A stretch of 64,000 nucleotides of DNA from Lonicera japonica (lineage: Eukaryota > Streptophyta > Magnoliopsida > Dipsacales > Caprifoliaceae), in the NCBI GenBank assembly GCA_021464415.1, contig CM038466.1, forward strand, positions 47,553,356-47,617,355, written 5' to 3'. Shown here in pieces: positions 9,903 through 21,779 of the stretch (position 1 is its first letter; each line of letters begins with the position of its first letter). The notes under the pieces are model-generated. The model was given only the letters and a program-made list of their open reading frames with translations. It had not been told where the DNA came from and did no database searches. The translations under genes were made by a program, and so were the position numbers.

Positions 9903-12505
9903 GGTGCTCCAGGACTGCGTTAAACCCAATATCATTTGGTAAAGTTATTCTAGAGTTAAGGCTCTAGGTTGACTGGTAAAACGGGACTGGGCGGTGGATC
10001 CGCTACATTGTTCTGACCCTTAGTGTCGTTAACCCCACCTTCATTAACCACGGTATGATCATTCGAGGAGTTGAGATTATGTCATGGCGGGCATGATGAG
10101 AGGTGAATCTGGTCGAGTAAGTCTACCTGTATGATTTCTACCAGCCCAACCAGTTAATGTATTTCAACAATACCTGAGAGTGGTAAAAAAAATACGGAGA
10201 TAAGGATCGCAGGTCATTCCTAGATAGCTGATACTTTTTACCAATTGATTGTGTAATTCTAGGAAAATAGCGTGACGCAACGAAAAGAAAAATCGAAAAC
10301 TACTTTTTTTGTTTAAACAAAAACAGACCATCAGTAGCAACTTGAGAGCCCTATAGATAAGTTTAGGGTATGATTAGGCAATCCCGGGGTGCCTTTTTAA
10401 CCTTCTAATTTTGAAAATTATTTTTTAAAAACTTGTTTTTAGAAAACAACTCTTGTTTAGAAAACATATTTTGGAAAACATTTTGTAAAACCGGGAAATT
10501 CTCTCCTCTTAGAATTTCTTTTAATGGAAGTAATGATAGGAAAATTCTCATCGAATGATGATGAATTTATATGGACGGGATTGGACAGTCCCGGTCATAC
10601 TTGCCAAAACTGAAAAGTTGGTTTTGCATGGCTAGCCTATTGATTCATTATTTCTCACGACAGACGGTCAAGAAAACATGTAAAAATAACGTGTACTAGG
10701 TTGACACGCCCCATATGCAACGAAGTTTAAAAGGTAAGGTTTAGGCTCCCTCCTATTTGGCTAGGTCTTAATATATACCCTAAAGACGTGTACGTGCAAG
10801 GATCTTTTGAAATACGTGCCGGGTACGTGAGTGTTCTCGTCACTCAATATACCTCGATTGGTACTTGGCCAAGGAGAGTGAAAATAAGAGCTTTCGGTTT
10901 ATGTTGACCCATACGAGCCAACTCCCTACGCACTAAGCAGTATTTTCGAGTTGAATGGGGTAATTTCGCACTTGCGATAATGCATGATGATAGTGCATGT
11001 GTGCAAAATAATGATTATGGAGGTGCATTATGATGAACGCTTCTGGGTTTGTTCGAGTACTTTGAATTTTTTATTTTTGAAAAGATTTTTCTCAAACAAT
11101 AATTACAGTCAAAGGGGTGTTAGGTTTATATTTTTAGTTGGCCTAATTTCGATGCCAAAAATAATTTTTTCCGTTGTAATAGTTTAAGTTAAATTGAAGA
11201 TTTGAAGATGTGACACTAAACAAAAACTCGCCAAACTTATCGAATGCGTCCTACATAATTCAGGATCCAAGGTAAGTTGGTTATATAATTTGATTTAAAA
11301 TATAGGTTGTGGTTGAGCTTAAAATTCGAATTAAAAAGCTTTTAAGTCAAATCTATTTTTAAGTATTTTTACCGAGTTTTACCGAAATTCGAAAAACCCC
11401 ATCAACACAAATTATTAGGTAACTTTTTTTTTTATGTTTAACATGTTTCATCAAATTATTTCTAAAATTTAAATAGAATTAGTGATCAAATGGATTTAAT
11501 ACGATAAAATAAAAAGAAAAATAAAAGTTTTTATTTAATAAATGAGTAAATAAAAAGGAAAGTTTGAACAAGTTTGAGAAGTCAAAACTCAAAATTCTTT
11601 AAACAAAAGCCACGTGCCAGCTTCATTAAATCAAGGCAACTTCATGGGTCAAGCCCATTATATTATTACCCTTCCTTTTCTAGGCCACATGGAGCAAGGA
11701 AAAAAACAGCAGTCGCCTTTTTAAAAATTCGGACAGGTACATTTACTCGTCTTGGACCGGTCTGGCGGGTAGAATTTCCATGAAATTACTTTTTCAAATT
11801 TTGGACCTGTGTATTATTTTTGGTACTAGACCGATTTGGTGCTTAATTTACTGGGTACGTATTTTTATTGCAATTGTTTTTTTAATATTTTTAGCCTATT
11901 CTAAAAAGGATAGACTTTATATTTTTCCTATAAATGTAACTATTAGTTTGGGTCAAAAATACATGATTCTAGAGAGTTTTGAGACAAAAAATATCCATAC
12001 ACTAGAATCACTTTTTGACAGTTTTAAAACACCACCTAAGTTTTGTTTACATGCTATAAAAGATCCTAGTGTTATTCAAATTTAAGAACTAGGGTTCCAA
12101 ACTTTCACAGCCATGCGGGAGTGTCTTCTGTTACGATTGGAGCTGGGGTGAGCGAAGTGGCTAACACGCGATAAAGGAGATCGCAGACAGAGGTGTAGGA
12201 TTGTGATCAAATGCATAGAAGGAGATGACTGGTAAGTCGGAAAAACAGAAAGCCCTATGCCAAGCCAGTTGCGATTAGATTTTACGTTCAAAAGATTGAC
12301 GGGACTATTGCGTAAATTGTGAGGAAGGATTTTTTGTAAGTCATCGAGTTTGTAATTCCATTTTGATCATAGTGAAGTAATGTCGGTTAATCCCAGTAAT
12401 TAGTCTTACGCAAGTAGGGATACCTCATAAATTTCTTGTGTTGTGGATTGATTATTTATGATTTCTTGATTGATTTAATTGCTAGTAAACACAACACAGG
12501 TTTCG
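9903..12505 (-). other. Retroelement leader-type non-coding region
   Basis: About 2.6 kb without a recognisable gene lies upstream (minus-strand sense) of the Tat-like gag. If the Tekay-like element beside it is removed, it joins 27982-28233 and then the primer site and LTR at 28234-29848, so it is best read as that element's long untranslated leader. The last kilobase (about 11.2-12.5 kb) might instead include the 3' part of a plus-strand Copia LTR: 'AGTCTTACGCAAGTAGGG' followed by AT-rich sequence and AACACAACACA resembles such ends. Open frames at 10984-11187, 11574-11783 and 11780-12085 match nothing I know. Confidence 0.4.
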
Positions 12506-15500
12506 TGTAATACCCCTAGACTTAATTTACTTTTAAAAACTCTCGCCTTATTTCATGTAGTTGAAAAGTTATGTTTCGGCTAGCGTTCTTATGATGTAAT
12601 TTACCTACTTGTAGTTTCAAACCTTGGACATGTTGTTATAGTGTAATTAAGTTTGAATGACTAATCGTTTTATCATTCGGGTGGTCCGAATTGAAAACGA
12701 GATCTTAAACGCGTGTTTCGATTCTACGCGATTTACTAAATTTTGGCCAACTTTAAGAGACCAAAACTTCTTCATCCGATGTCCAAATGACTCCCCGTTT
12801 ATGGCCAAATCTTCCTCTCATTCCCCTTTACAAGTTTTGTGTTTGGCCCGAGTCAAGATTTGGACGTTTCGAGGCTCATTTTGGGCTCCTAAGGTGACAA
12901 AATGTTATAGCAGTCACCATGATTGATCATGGGCACTCCAGAGCACTCTAGAACACTTCATGATCGATCATGGGGGTCCATGATCGATCATGGTAAGCCT
13001 GTAGGTCGTAATTGACCACTTTTGACCCAAAAACTCACCCTTTTAACCCCTTTTCTCCCACACTTTCGACTAAACCATTCTAAGGCAAAATGAGGGCTTT
13101 TAGAGCAACCTAGGGGAGGGTTCTTTGGAGCTTGGAAGACATCCGATCCGTTGAGTCAAGCTTTGTCTTCCGAATATTCTTCTCCTCCTCATCTTCAACC
13201 TTCCGCACCTCCATTAAAGCTCGGCGAAGCTTTAGGATTTCAATTTCTTGGGGAGTAGACATCGCCACACCATCATTTTTGGAATTAGAGCTTCGTAGAG
13301 GTGGCAATATAGTATCAAAACTATTTTTCTACCTTATTATTATTTGATTCTCCTTCTATTACTTCTTTGTTTAAAAACCTAGGTTATCTACACATGTTTT
13401 GGGTGTATGGTGATATTATGATGTCGTGTTGAAATTAATGATTCTAATAGTCTACATATAGCTCAAATAGCATAATTCAATAAGAAATTTCTATCAAATA
13501 CTTGTCTTTCATCAAAACCAACTTGGACTATATTTTACGGACAAAGAACTTTGTTGAAAACATGTAATGTCTTTTGTTGGGCCAAGTGGTGAAATTTTCT
13601 TTACAGGACAACTAATAAATAATTATTTATGCTTGTTGAGTTCATCTATAAGAGAATTTCTCTTATCACTTGAAGTGTTGAGTTTTATACAAAATGGAGA
13701 ATTGTGAATGCTTGTTGTAATTGTATTCTTCGATGAAAGCCAATTGGTTTGCTTAGAGAATTATTACTACCACTAGTCCATGATTGGTCTCAGGTTTCAT
13801 CTCTAATCATTGAGAACTTAAGTTGGGACAGAGCGCCCCTAGGTATAAGACTCAAAACCGTGCACGAAAAATAACGGGAGGCCCTGCTGCCGCATGGTTA
13901 AAAGGCCACAAAATGCAGACCTGGTTGTACGCTTGGATAGATGCGGTTATCATCGAGATTTGTGATTCGATAGTTCTAGGGTAAAGCTTGTATCAATTGT
14001 ATTACAAGATTGTTGGCAAAAGCTACTTATATATGTGTGTGTATAAATAACGGGTAAAGGAGGTCTCACTACTTTTTCCAAAGATAATTTATTATATATG
14101 GTTCCCACTGAGTCCGGTTGACTCACTCCTACTATTTTTTATATAGGTACTTCTACAGGTTCTTCGGGAAAGGGGAAGAGGAAGGACGACGCTTCTTAGA
14201 TTGCCTCGCTTCTTGCCTTGTAGCTAATTGAGGGTCCTTCACATGGAAGGACTATTGATCTTAATTTTTTTGTTTGCACCGACGATGTGATATGTAAAAT
14301 ATATTTCCTTTATGACTGATACGTACATTAAAGATTGTGGACTTGTGTTATAAGACCTCATTAGAGGCTTGTTACATATACTTTATATGATATGGTAATG
14401 GTGTAAATTTTGGTTTTATGGATATAGTCGCTGTTTACTATTCTATGTTCTTCTTCTTTTGGTCACCGTCGAGTACGGCTCAATGATTAACCGGGTCTCG
14501 GAGGGTAAATCATCTTAACAAGATTTGGTGTAACACCCCGTTCTTCTGTTTCTTTGTAGTTACCTTCATTCGTTCGTAAATTTTACCTCGGGTGGTGAAA
14601 TTGTGTATTGAGGAACCTCATAATGTTCTAGCACTCTATATTAGTCATATCAGTCTAACTACACTCGTGTGAGTGATTGTTTAGTGATTCGGGTTGTCCG
14701 AATCAATATCGGCTCTTAAATCATGAGTTTTGGCCTTACGCGATTTCTTGTTTTTAGCCAACTTTAGAGCAGCTTAACTTCTTCGTTCGTCGCCAGATTG
14801 AGTTTTCTCTCATATGGGGGTTTATATTTTTATGCATTCTACAACTTTTGTGTTTTGTCCAAAAGCCAATTCAGGCTCCTACTTGGTCAAAATTGAGCGC
14901 GAAGTAGGCCCATCGTTAAATTATGTGCATTCGATAGTACTTTGGCAGAGTGCTGTCTTCGACAAATTTCTGGAAACTATCTGTCCATAATTTGAGAAAA
15001 CTTTCTTCTATGAAGTTGTAGATCTTTGAAATACCTTTTTGTGGACTTAAAGATCACTCCAATCGGAGTTCCGAACGAAAAGTTATGGCCAAATTACGAA
15101 CAGTGGTCCAGAGATGCAAATTTATAGCGCCGACCGGTATGGACATTTTGTGGACAGGTCCGGCACTTACGCTTGGCGTATTTTTGGTGTATAAACCAGA
15201 TTTTTGGCCCCCCTTCTTTTCATTTTCGAGCTACACAAAGGAGATGAGCTAGAGAAAGATGAGAGGTCATTTTTAGGGAGTAATTGAGAGATCATTGGGC
15301 ATCCTTCATCCATACATAAAATCGCTACATAATTAACACCAAATCATCCTCCTAGCACCACTATTCATCATCGTCTTCCTCCTTCCTTCCTCCATGGATG
15401 CTTGAGCTTGAGTAGGGCTTTGCGATACGGTGTCTATGCTTCGTTTATTCAATAATAAAGCTTTTCTAAGGTGGGAACACCAGTACCAAACCCTTAATTT

Positions 15501-18379
15501 CAAATTATTGTTGTTGTATTAGAGTTTTCTACTCAAATGGGGATTTTTTTTATAAAAACCCTAGGTTTGATTTGTATATGTGGGTTGGGTTTGTTTAAGG
15601 CTCAATTGGTGATGCAAATGAGTAGATTATCACTTATATATCATGTAACATCACTTATTATCATGCTATGAGCATTATCCTTTCACAAACACATCATACC
15701 CACATTGTAGCTAAGATTATGGACTAGCCCTAGGGGTATTTCGGGATTTGTGCTTGGTTTAGAGTTGGTTATGGGTTATTAGAGGTAGTTATGCATAGAT
15801 AGGCCCTTGGTTGCTAGCGTAAAACGTTATCCTTACATTTGCACTAAGAACCCATTTTCTAATTGCATGTACAACCTAAGAATTTGGAGTTTTGGGGATT
15901 GCGCATAATATATGTTGAATTATGGATTGTCAATGGTAGAAATACATATGTATGATGTTAATAACAAGTGTAAACCTTTATCCATATCTTTGCCTTGAAG
16001 ACCACTAAAGGCGAAAGCGTAAGTAAAAACATGGAAATCTAGTGTCCGACGTAGACCATTGTTGATACTATTGATGAGTACACCACTTAGATCTACTCAA
16101 TTGGTGTGAGTAATATAACCTTGTAGGGTGTAGGTTGCCTCAAACATGGTGAGCCGTATTCATATGCCGGTTAGGCTAGTAATATATTATTCGATACTTG
16201 GCTTGATTAAATGTATTGTGTACTATCATAAAATATATACTGCCTTAGTTTGATACACATGGCGAGTAATAAGACATACGACGCGAATAATAAATTAGTT
16301 GGCCTTATAATGTGAATAACCACGTGACGGTAACCATATGTAGTATACACGTGATGAAGACGCTTGTAGAAATTATTAACGACGACGTTAATGATGATAA
16401 ATGGATAGTGGGCTATGATAGATTGTATTTATATATGTGATAGCCATATGTGTGATGATGATGTGATTGATATTGCTTATATTGTTGGGAAATGGATATG
16501 ATACTCCCGGTTATTGCTATCACACATATGGGCTGGATTATTGGACCGAGCACCAGGTAACTCCCGCGTGACTCGAAGATGGGTCGCCTATTTACCACCC
16601 CTGGGTAAAATTCCTTAAACCGGGCACGAGAAAAGAAGGAGGTGACTCCACCTATGGTTGAGTTGTCCACAAAGGAGAGCCCACTCTTTGTATCTTACCT
16701 TCCAACTAGACTATGTGTTCTTGGTTAGACGAGTTTCCCCGACAAGCGGAGTAGGTCCCATGTTCCACTGCTATCCAATTGGTGAGTTTCCCGGATAGTA
16801 GTTGGACTACTAATGGACACCACCCTGCTAGGGGGTCTCCTGGTGTAGTTCTTTCCAGAGCGTCGATGTGGCTTGTATAAGGTGTTTTCCTCGTTAACTA
16901 TTCAGAGTGTCATTCCCGGAAAAATGTCTTGAGGGTTATCTCTGAATGACTTACGTAGAGAACCAAGTCCCTGAGCCACTCCCCACTCGGAGGAGACATG
17001 GATAAGAGCCTCGGAGCCTTCGGGATCTGTTGTTCTGGGCCTAGACGACCGCGGGGTGAAACTGAGGCATTATGTAAGAGATATGATACGGACCGATGTG
17101 ATGTGTTGGGATATTATTATTATTGTTAATGTTGTTGTATCATATCTATGTTGTTTATGTATATAATGCATCGGATGTGATGGGAATCACGTTATTTGAT
17201 TTCGGACACGATCGGACGAATCATAATATACATAGGAAAGGAATGGCCACTCATAATGTACTAACGCATAAAATGGAAAGTTATAATGACTATTGGCCAT
17301 TATATAAGAGATACGAGCGTGAGAATGCTCGTCGATAATTTAGAGAGTTGCCTTGATCATAATGAACATAAACTACTAATAATTAGAGTAGTAATTATAG
17401 CTAACAGATAACTTAGTGGGAGACACCGTAACATAATGACTTGTAAGGACGGTGAGAGGTAAAGCCTATTAGTCGGCCAAGCATGGACATTCATAATGAA
17501 CTAATCTCAAAGAGGAAATGATAAATGCTTGGCTATTAGTAAACGACTTTGGGTATACGTGTGGTATAGCATGAGGTTGGTTCAGCATACTTTAGAACCC
17601 TTCCTCCATAGTATGGCGAACAATAGGAAGCTACTATTTGTGAAGAGACGGTTTCATACCAACGCTGCATTAGTGACTTAGGAATGTGTAGAGATCCATT
17701 CCACGGAAAGTCTAAGGACAAGATCGATCGATTGGGTAGTTGGCTTCTGGTGGCTAGGATAGGATTCCTAGTGGGGTTCGGCATGCACGTGTGTGGGGGT
17801 TGCATTGCATAAGCATTGTTTTTAAATCATTGCAACAAAATAAAGCACTTATTTTCTATTAAAACCTATATAGTTCCCACTGAACCCGGATTTAGCTCGT
17901 TCCCTCATTTCAGTAGTTTTGCAGGTTCTGCTTTTGGGATGGCACGTGATATTCGAGTATAGAAGCCTTTGATGACTTTGGACAGATCCTAGTCCTTCAT
18001 GAGAAGGACTGTGTTATATATTTGTTTTGGTTTTAGTGTATTGTATATGAACTATAGTTTTATGTATAAACTATATTTTGGCAAACTTGTACAAATGGGT
18101 TTCATATGTGGAGTGGTTTTAATGTGGATTGTTTGTGTTGGTACTTGTATATAAATGTTTTGATTTCTACAGGGCGGTTTTCCATCTAAACAAACTCCAC
18201 ATGCCGATTTTTTCTAAAAACAAGATTTTCTATAGATCATATTTTCTTAAGAGAAAGTTTTTAAAAGTTGTTGTTTTTATATTTTAAACCTACCGTCGCA
18301 CACGGTATCTGTGATTAACCGGGTCCCAGAGATGAAAATCTCAGAACGGGATTCGGGGCGTCACATTTAGGGCATCGCA
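12506..18379 (+). repeat. 5' LTR of the chromovirus, interrupted
   Basis: About 2.03 kb of LTR is present as 12506-14528 plus the last 9 bases at 18371-18379. A foreign solo LTR with one copy of the duplicated target lies between. It matches the 3' LTR over its whole length. It carries the palindrome CATGATCGATCATG twice and a variant once (12918-12992), and a well-conserved block at 13772-13940. The frames 12657-12926 and 13132-13347 lie within the LTR and are not genes. Confidence 0.85.
14529..18365 (+). mobile_element. Solo LTR, chromovirus-type, 3837 bp, nested in the 5' LTR
   Basis: It begins TGTAACACCCCG and ends CGGGGCGTCACA. It is flanked by TTTGG (14524-14528) and TTTAG (18366-18370), a 5 bp target duplication with one G-to-A change. 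The 3' LTR of the host element shows the corresponding uninterrupted sequence at about 27965-27981, confirming the insertion. Long LTRs with ACACCCCG starts and 'GATTAACCGGGTC' near the end are usual for Tekay-type elements. It contains no primer site or coding region. Frames at 16413-16670, 17123-17338 and 17536-17805 are chance frames within it. Confidence 0.85.
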
Positions 18380-18382
18380 AGT

Positions 18383-18395
18383 TGGTATCAGAGGC
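18383..18395 (+). other. Primer binding site (tRNA-Met type)
   Basis: TGGTATCAGAGGC begins 4 bases after the end of the 5' LTR. It closely matches the complement of the initiator-tRNA-Met 3' end used by most plant Gypsy and Copia elements (TGGTATCAGAGC). Confidence 0.8.
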
Positions 18396-18744
18396 ATAGG
18401 TTTCTTTTCCTTTCACCGAGAGTGGGGTAGAATAGGAAATTCTATTTTGTGTTGATTATATCCATTCTAATTCATCAAGATTGGGAGAAATTCGAGGAGC
18501 CGGTTTTCATTTCTAGCGTAGTAGCAGAGGGACTAATGGGTTATATTATAGTCAGCCGCAGCGCAACGAATGACTATCCTATAAATCATTAATATACTGC
18601 CACTAACTAAAATCGAAACGGGAAGGCCAATTGGGTTCTACCCAGAAAGTTTATTTCATATTCCTCGGATGTTCACTTCATCTTTCAATTCCATGTTATC
18701 CTGTGATACTTGTTGTACTAAACATATTTTGCTCTTCCTATAGA

Positions 18745-19965
18745 ATGGGACTGAAGAAAGGAAGTAAGAGGCCGGTTTATCAACATGACAATCTGGGTGA
18801 GGGGGAACCCATTGAGAATCATGATACCGGGGGTGGTTCTAATCAAGATTTGGCTGCCCGGTTGAAAACTATGATGAGTGGGTTTTTCAATAAACTCGCA
18901 GGTGTCCTTAAGAACAATCATGGCGCTACTAGCGTTGTCAGCCCTAGCCGCACCCAAGCTCCTAGGAACACCACCAATGATGATGAAGATGTGGTGAATG
19001 TTGAGCATGAACCTCAACGAGGGGAGGGCGATGAGGTTTATTACATTAAGGAATTTAATCGTTTACAGCCACCAAAGTTTGACGGGTCACCTGGACCCGA
19101 AGCTGCTGAAAGATGGCTCTACCATATCAAGTCCTAACTCGGGATATTGAATGCCCCTGAGCAAATGTGGGTTGGATTCGCTTCTTTAAAGCTTGAGGGC
19201 AGTGCACTACGATGGTGGAGGTCCATAGGTGGACTTAATGTGACTGCTGGGTGGGCTGAGTTTGATAGAGCCTTCCGTGATAAGTACGTGTCTGATGCAT
19301 ACTATAGAGAAAAGCGAGATGAGTTCTACAACTTAATTCAGGGGAGAATGTCAGTTGAGGAGTATCATCTTAAGTTCGAGGAGCTAAGCATGTATGTGAT
19401 GGGGATTTCTGATCAGTAGAAACAAGAGAGATTTCTCAATGGCCTTAGAGTTCAATATCGCCGTATAATGGGTTTTACGAAATTTCCCACTTATAAAGCC
19501 TGTGTTAAAGCGGCCCTTAAGCTCGATAGCCAATTTGAACAAACCGCCCATCTTATAGGACCAACAAACAAGAGAAGAGGAAATGATCGAAGGGACCCAT
19601 AGGATAAGAACAAGAAAACTCGTTCTAGTTCAACATATTCTAGAGGAAACAACACTATCAATGGAGGCAGTAATGGGCCACGCTCCGGGTATTTTATCTG
19701 TGGCAGTCATGATCACTATCGCAAGGATTGCCCAAACCTTGATCGAAGAGAGGGGATGAGCCAAAATAGCTGACATGGGCGAGGTGGAAGCAGTGGTAGA
19801 GGCCACTCGGGTAGGTTTGGAAGTCGTTCAACCTAGTCATCATACCAGGATCAAACTCCAAGCCAGGGACAGTATCAAGGGAGCTACCCATCTCGGCAAC
19901 AATAATCTACCTATCGCCCAACTCAGCCATAGGGCCAGGGGAACCAAGGGGGCCGAGTCTTCAAT
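18745..19965 (+). pseudogene. Chromovirus gag pseudogene
   Basis: The start at 18745 gives MGLKKGSKRP. The capsid region follows with FNRLQPPKFDGSPGPEAAERW, then LEGSALRWWRSIGG, FRDKYVSDAYYREKRDEFYN and FEELSMYV, the usual order in chromovirus gag. A zinc knuckle near 19690-19730 reads YFICGSHDHYRKDCP. The first Cys of the C-x2-C-x4-H-x4-C motif is Tyr, so zinc binding would be impaired. Stops interrupt the frame at about 19135, 19417, 19600 and several places between 19770 and 19950, nearly all codons reachable by one C-to-T or G-to-A change from CAA, CAG or TGG. The start is chosen because the frame opens just upstream and reads into the capsid. Confidence 0.85.
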
Positions 19966-21345
19966 TTGACTCCAGTAATGAATCAAGAGGACCACACCGG
20001 TGTTAAAGTTTTATTTGATACTGGTGCATCTTGCTCCTTCGTATCAATTGCATGTGTTGTAAGTTTGGATTTGAAACCAAAGAAGTTAGAAGTAACCATT
20101 AGTATTGGCATGCCTACGGGAGTTAGTGTTTGTTTAAGCCATTATTGCTCAGTAATTATCTCCCTTCACTCCGACTGTCACATGGAGGATAGTTTTCTTC
20201 TAATCGATATGAGTCCTTATGATTTAATCCTTGGGATGGATTGGTTAACGAAGTACCAAGCCATAATAGATTGTCAGACTAAGAAAGTTATCGTCTCTCA
20301 TCCTTGGGGTGAGAAAGTTGTCTTTTATGGAGAGAAATACAATATATATCCGGTAACTTATGCACTTAAAAAAGAACAACGAGATTACATGAGCTGGTTA
20401 GCAAGCATAGTGAGTACAAAAATCACACCATTGACTCCTCAAGACGTTCCGGTCATTAATAAGTTCCTGGATGTATTTCCTGATGACTTACCCGGATTGC
20501 CCCCGCACCAGGAGATCGAATTTAGCATTGATTTAGTACCGGGAGCCACAACCATTTCTATTGCACCTTACCGTTTGGTTCCAGCAGAGCTAGGTGAGCT
20601 CAAGACTCAATTAAATGATCTTTTATCCGAAGGGTTCATTTGACATAGCTCGTCCCCATGGGGAGCACCAGTCTTGTTTGCCAAGAAGGCTGACGGGTCG
20701 CTCTGCCTTTGTATTGATTACCGTCAACTCAATCGGGTTACCATTAAAAACAAGTACCCTTGTCCACATATAGATGATCTATTCAACTAGCTTCGAGGTG
20801 CTTATGTACCCTTGTCCCCATCGGGTTATCATCAACTACGTGTTCGTGAGGCAGATAACAGCAAAACAGCCTTTTGTACCCGCTATGGTCACTTTGAATT
20901 CTTGGTCATGCCTTTTGGGCTAACTAATGAACCGGCCGCATTCATGGACCTTATGAATCGCATTTTTTGGCCTTTCTTAGATCAGTTTATCGTGGTTTTT
21001 GTTGATGATATCCTCGTTTACTCTCGTTCCGAGGCCGAGCATATATAAGAAGCATCTTCGTATTGCTCTTCAGTTGCTTAGAAATCACCAGCTCTATGCA
21101 AAGTTCTCCAAATGTGATATTTGGAAGGATGAGGTGAAATTTTTGGGACACGTTGTTTTACGAGGAGCTATCTCAGTGGATCCTTCTAAAGTGGAGGCCG
21201 TCTTGAATTGGAACCGTCCCACCAATGTGTCAGAAATCTATTCTTGGGCTGGCCAGTTATTACTAGCGGTTCGTCAAAAATTTCTCACGCATAGCCGTTC
21301 CACTTACACGCCTTACGCAAAAGGGTGTACCCTTCGTATGGGATG
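19966..21345 (+). pseudogene. Chromovirus protease-reverse transcriptase pseudogene
   Basis: The protease core is LFDTGASCSFVS with the catalytic Asp kept, then PYDLILGMDWL. The RT follows from about 20500 (VPINKFLDVFPDDLPGLPP-type linker, then [16 protein letters not shown]) with the catalytic FVDDILVYS intact near 20990 and FLGHVVLRGAISVDPSK downstream. Stops occur at 20641 (TGA) and near 20788 (TAG). Frame 1 changes to frame 2 near 21045 and to frame 3 near 21250, so two indels break RT. The enzyme would have copied element RNA into DNA. This copy is inactive. Confidence 0.87.
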
Positions 21346-21779
21346 ATAGTTGCGAAGAATCCTTTAATGAGTTGAAGTACTGCTTGACCACTGATCCAGT
21401 TCTTTCCTTGCCAGAGAGAGGCTTAGGCTATGTTATCTATTGTGATGCATCTTATTTGGGTTTGGGTTGTGTCCTCATGCAACTTGAACATGTAATTGCA
21501 TATGCGTCTCGTCAGTTAAAGACTCACGAGAAGAATTATCCAACTCATGATCTTGAACTTGCTGCCGTTGTTTTCGCATTAAAAATATGGCGCCATTACC
21601 TATATGGAGAACGATTTGAGGTATTCTCCAATCACAAAAGACTTAAGTATATTTTTACACAGAAAGATCTTAACCTAAGACAACGCCGTTGGATTGAATA
21701 CTTAGAGGACTACGATTTCACTCTTCATTATCATCTGGGTAAAGCCAACGTTGTAGCTGATGCACTTAGTCGCAAATAA
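21346..21779 (+). pseudogene. Chromovirus RNase H segment
   Basis: This frame is open from 21372 to the stop at 21777-21779. It carries the Gypsy RNase H blocks [52 protein letters not shown] and the closing [13 protein letters not shown]. Asp and Glu residues of the active site are visible. It is the best preserved pol domain but is cut off from RT by a frameshift. Confidence 0.87.

Noticed and set aside
11780..12085. 101-codon plus-strand frame
   Set aside because: Hydrophobic and unrecognised, within retroelement leader or LTR-like DNA. No supporting context.
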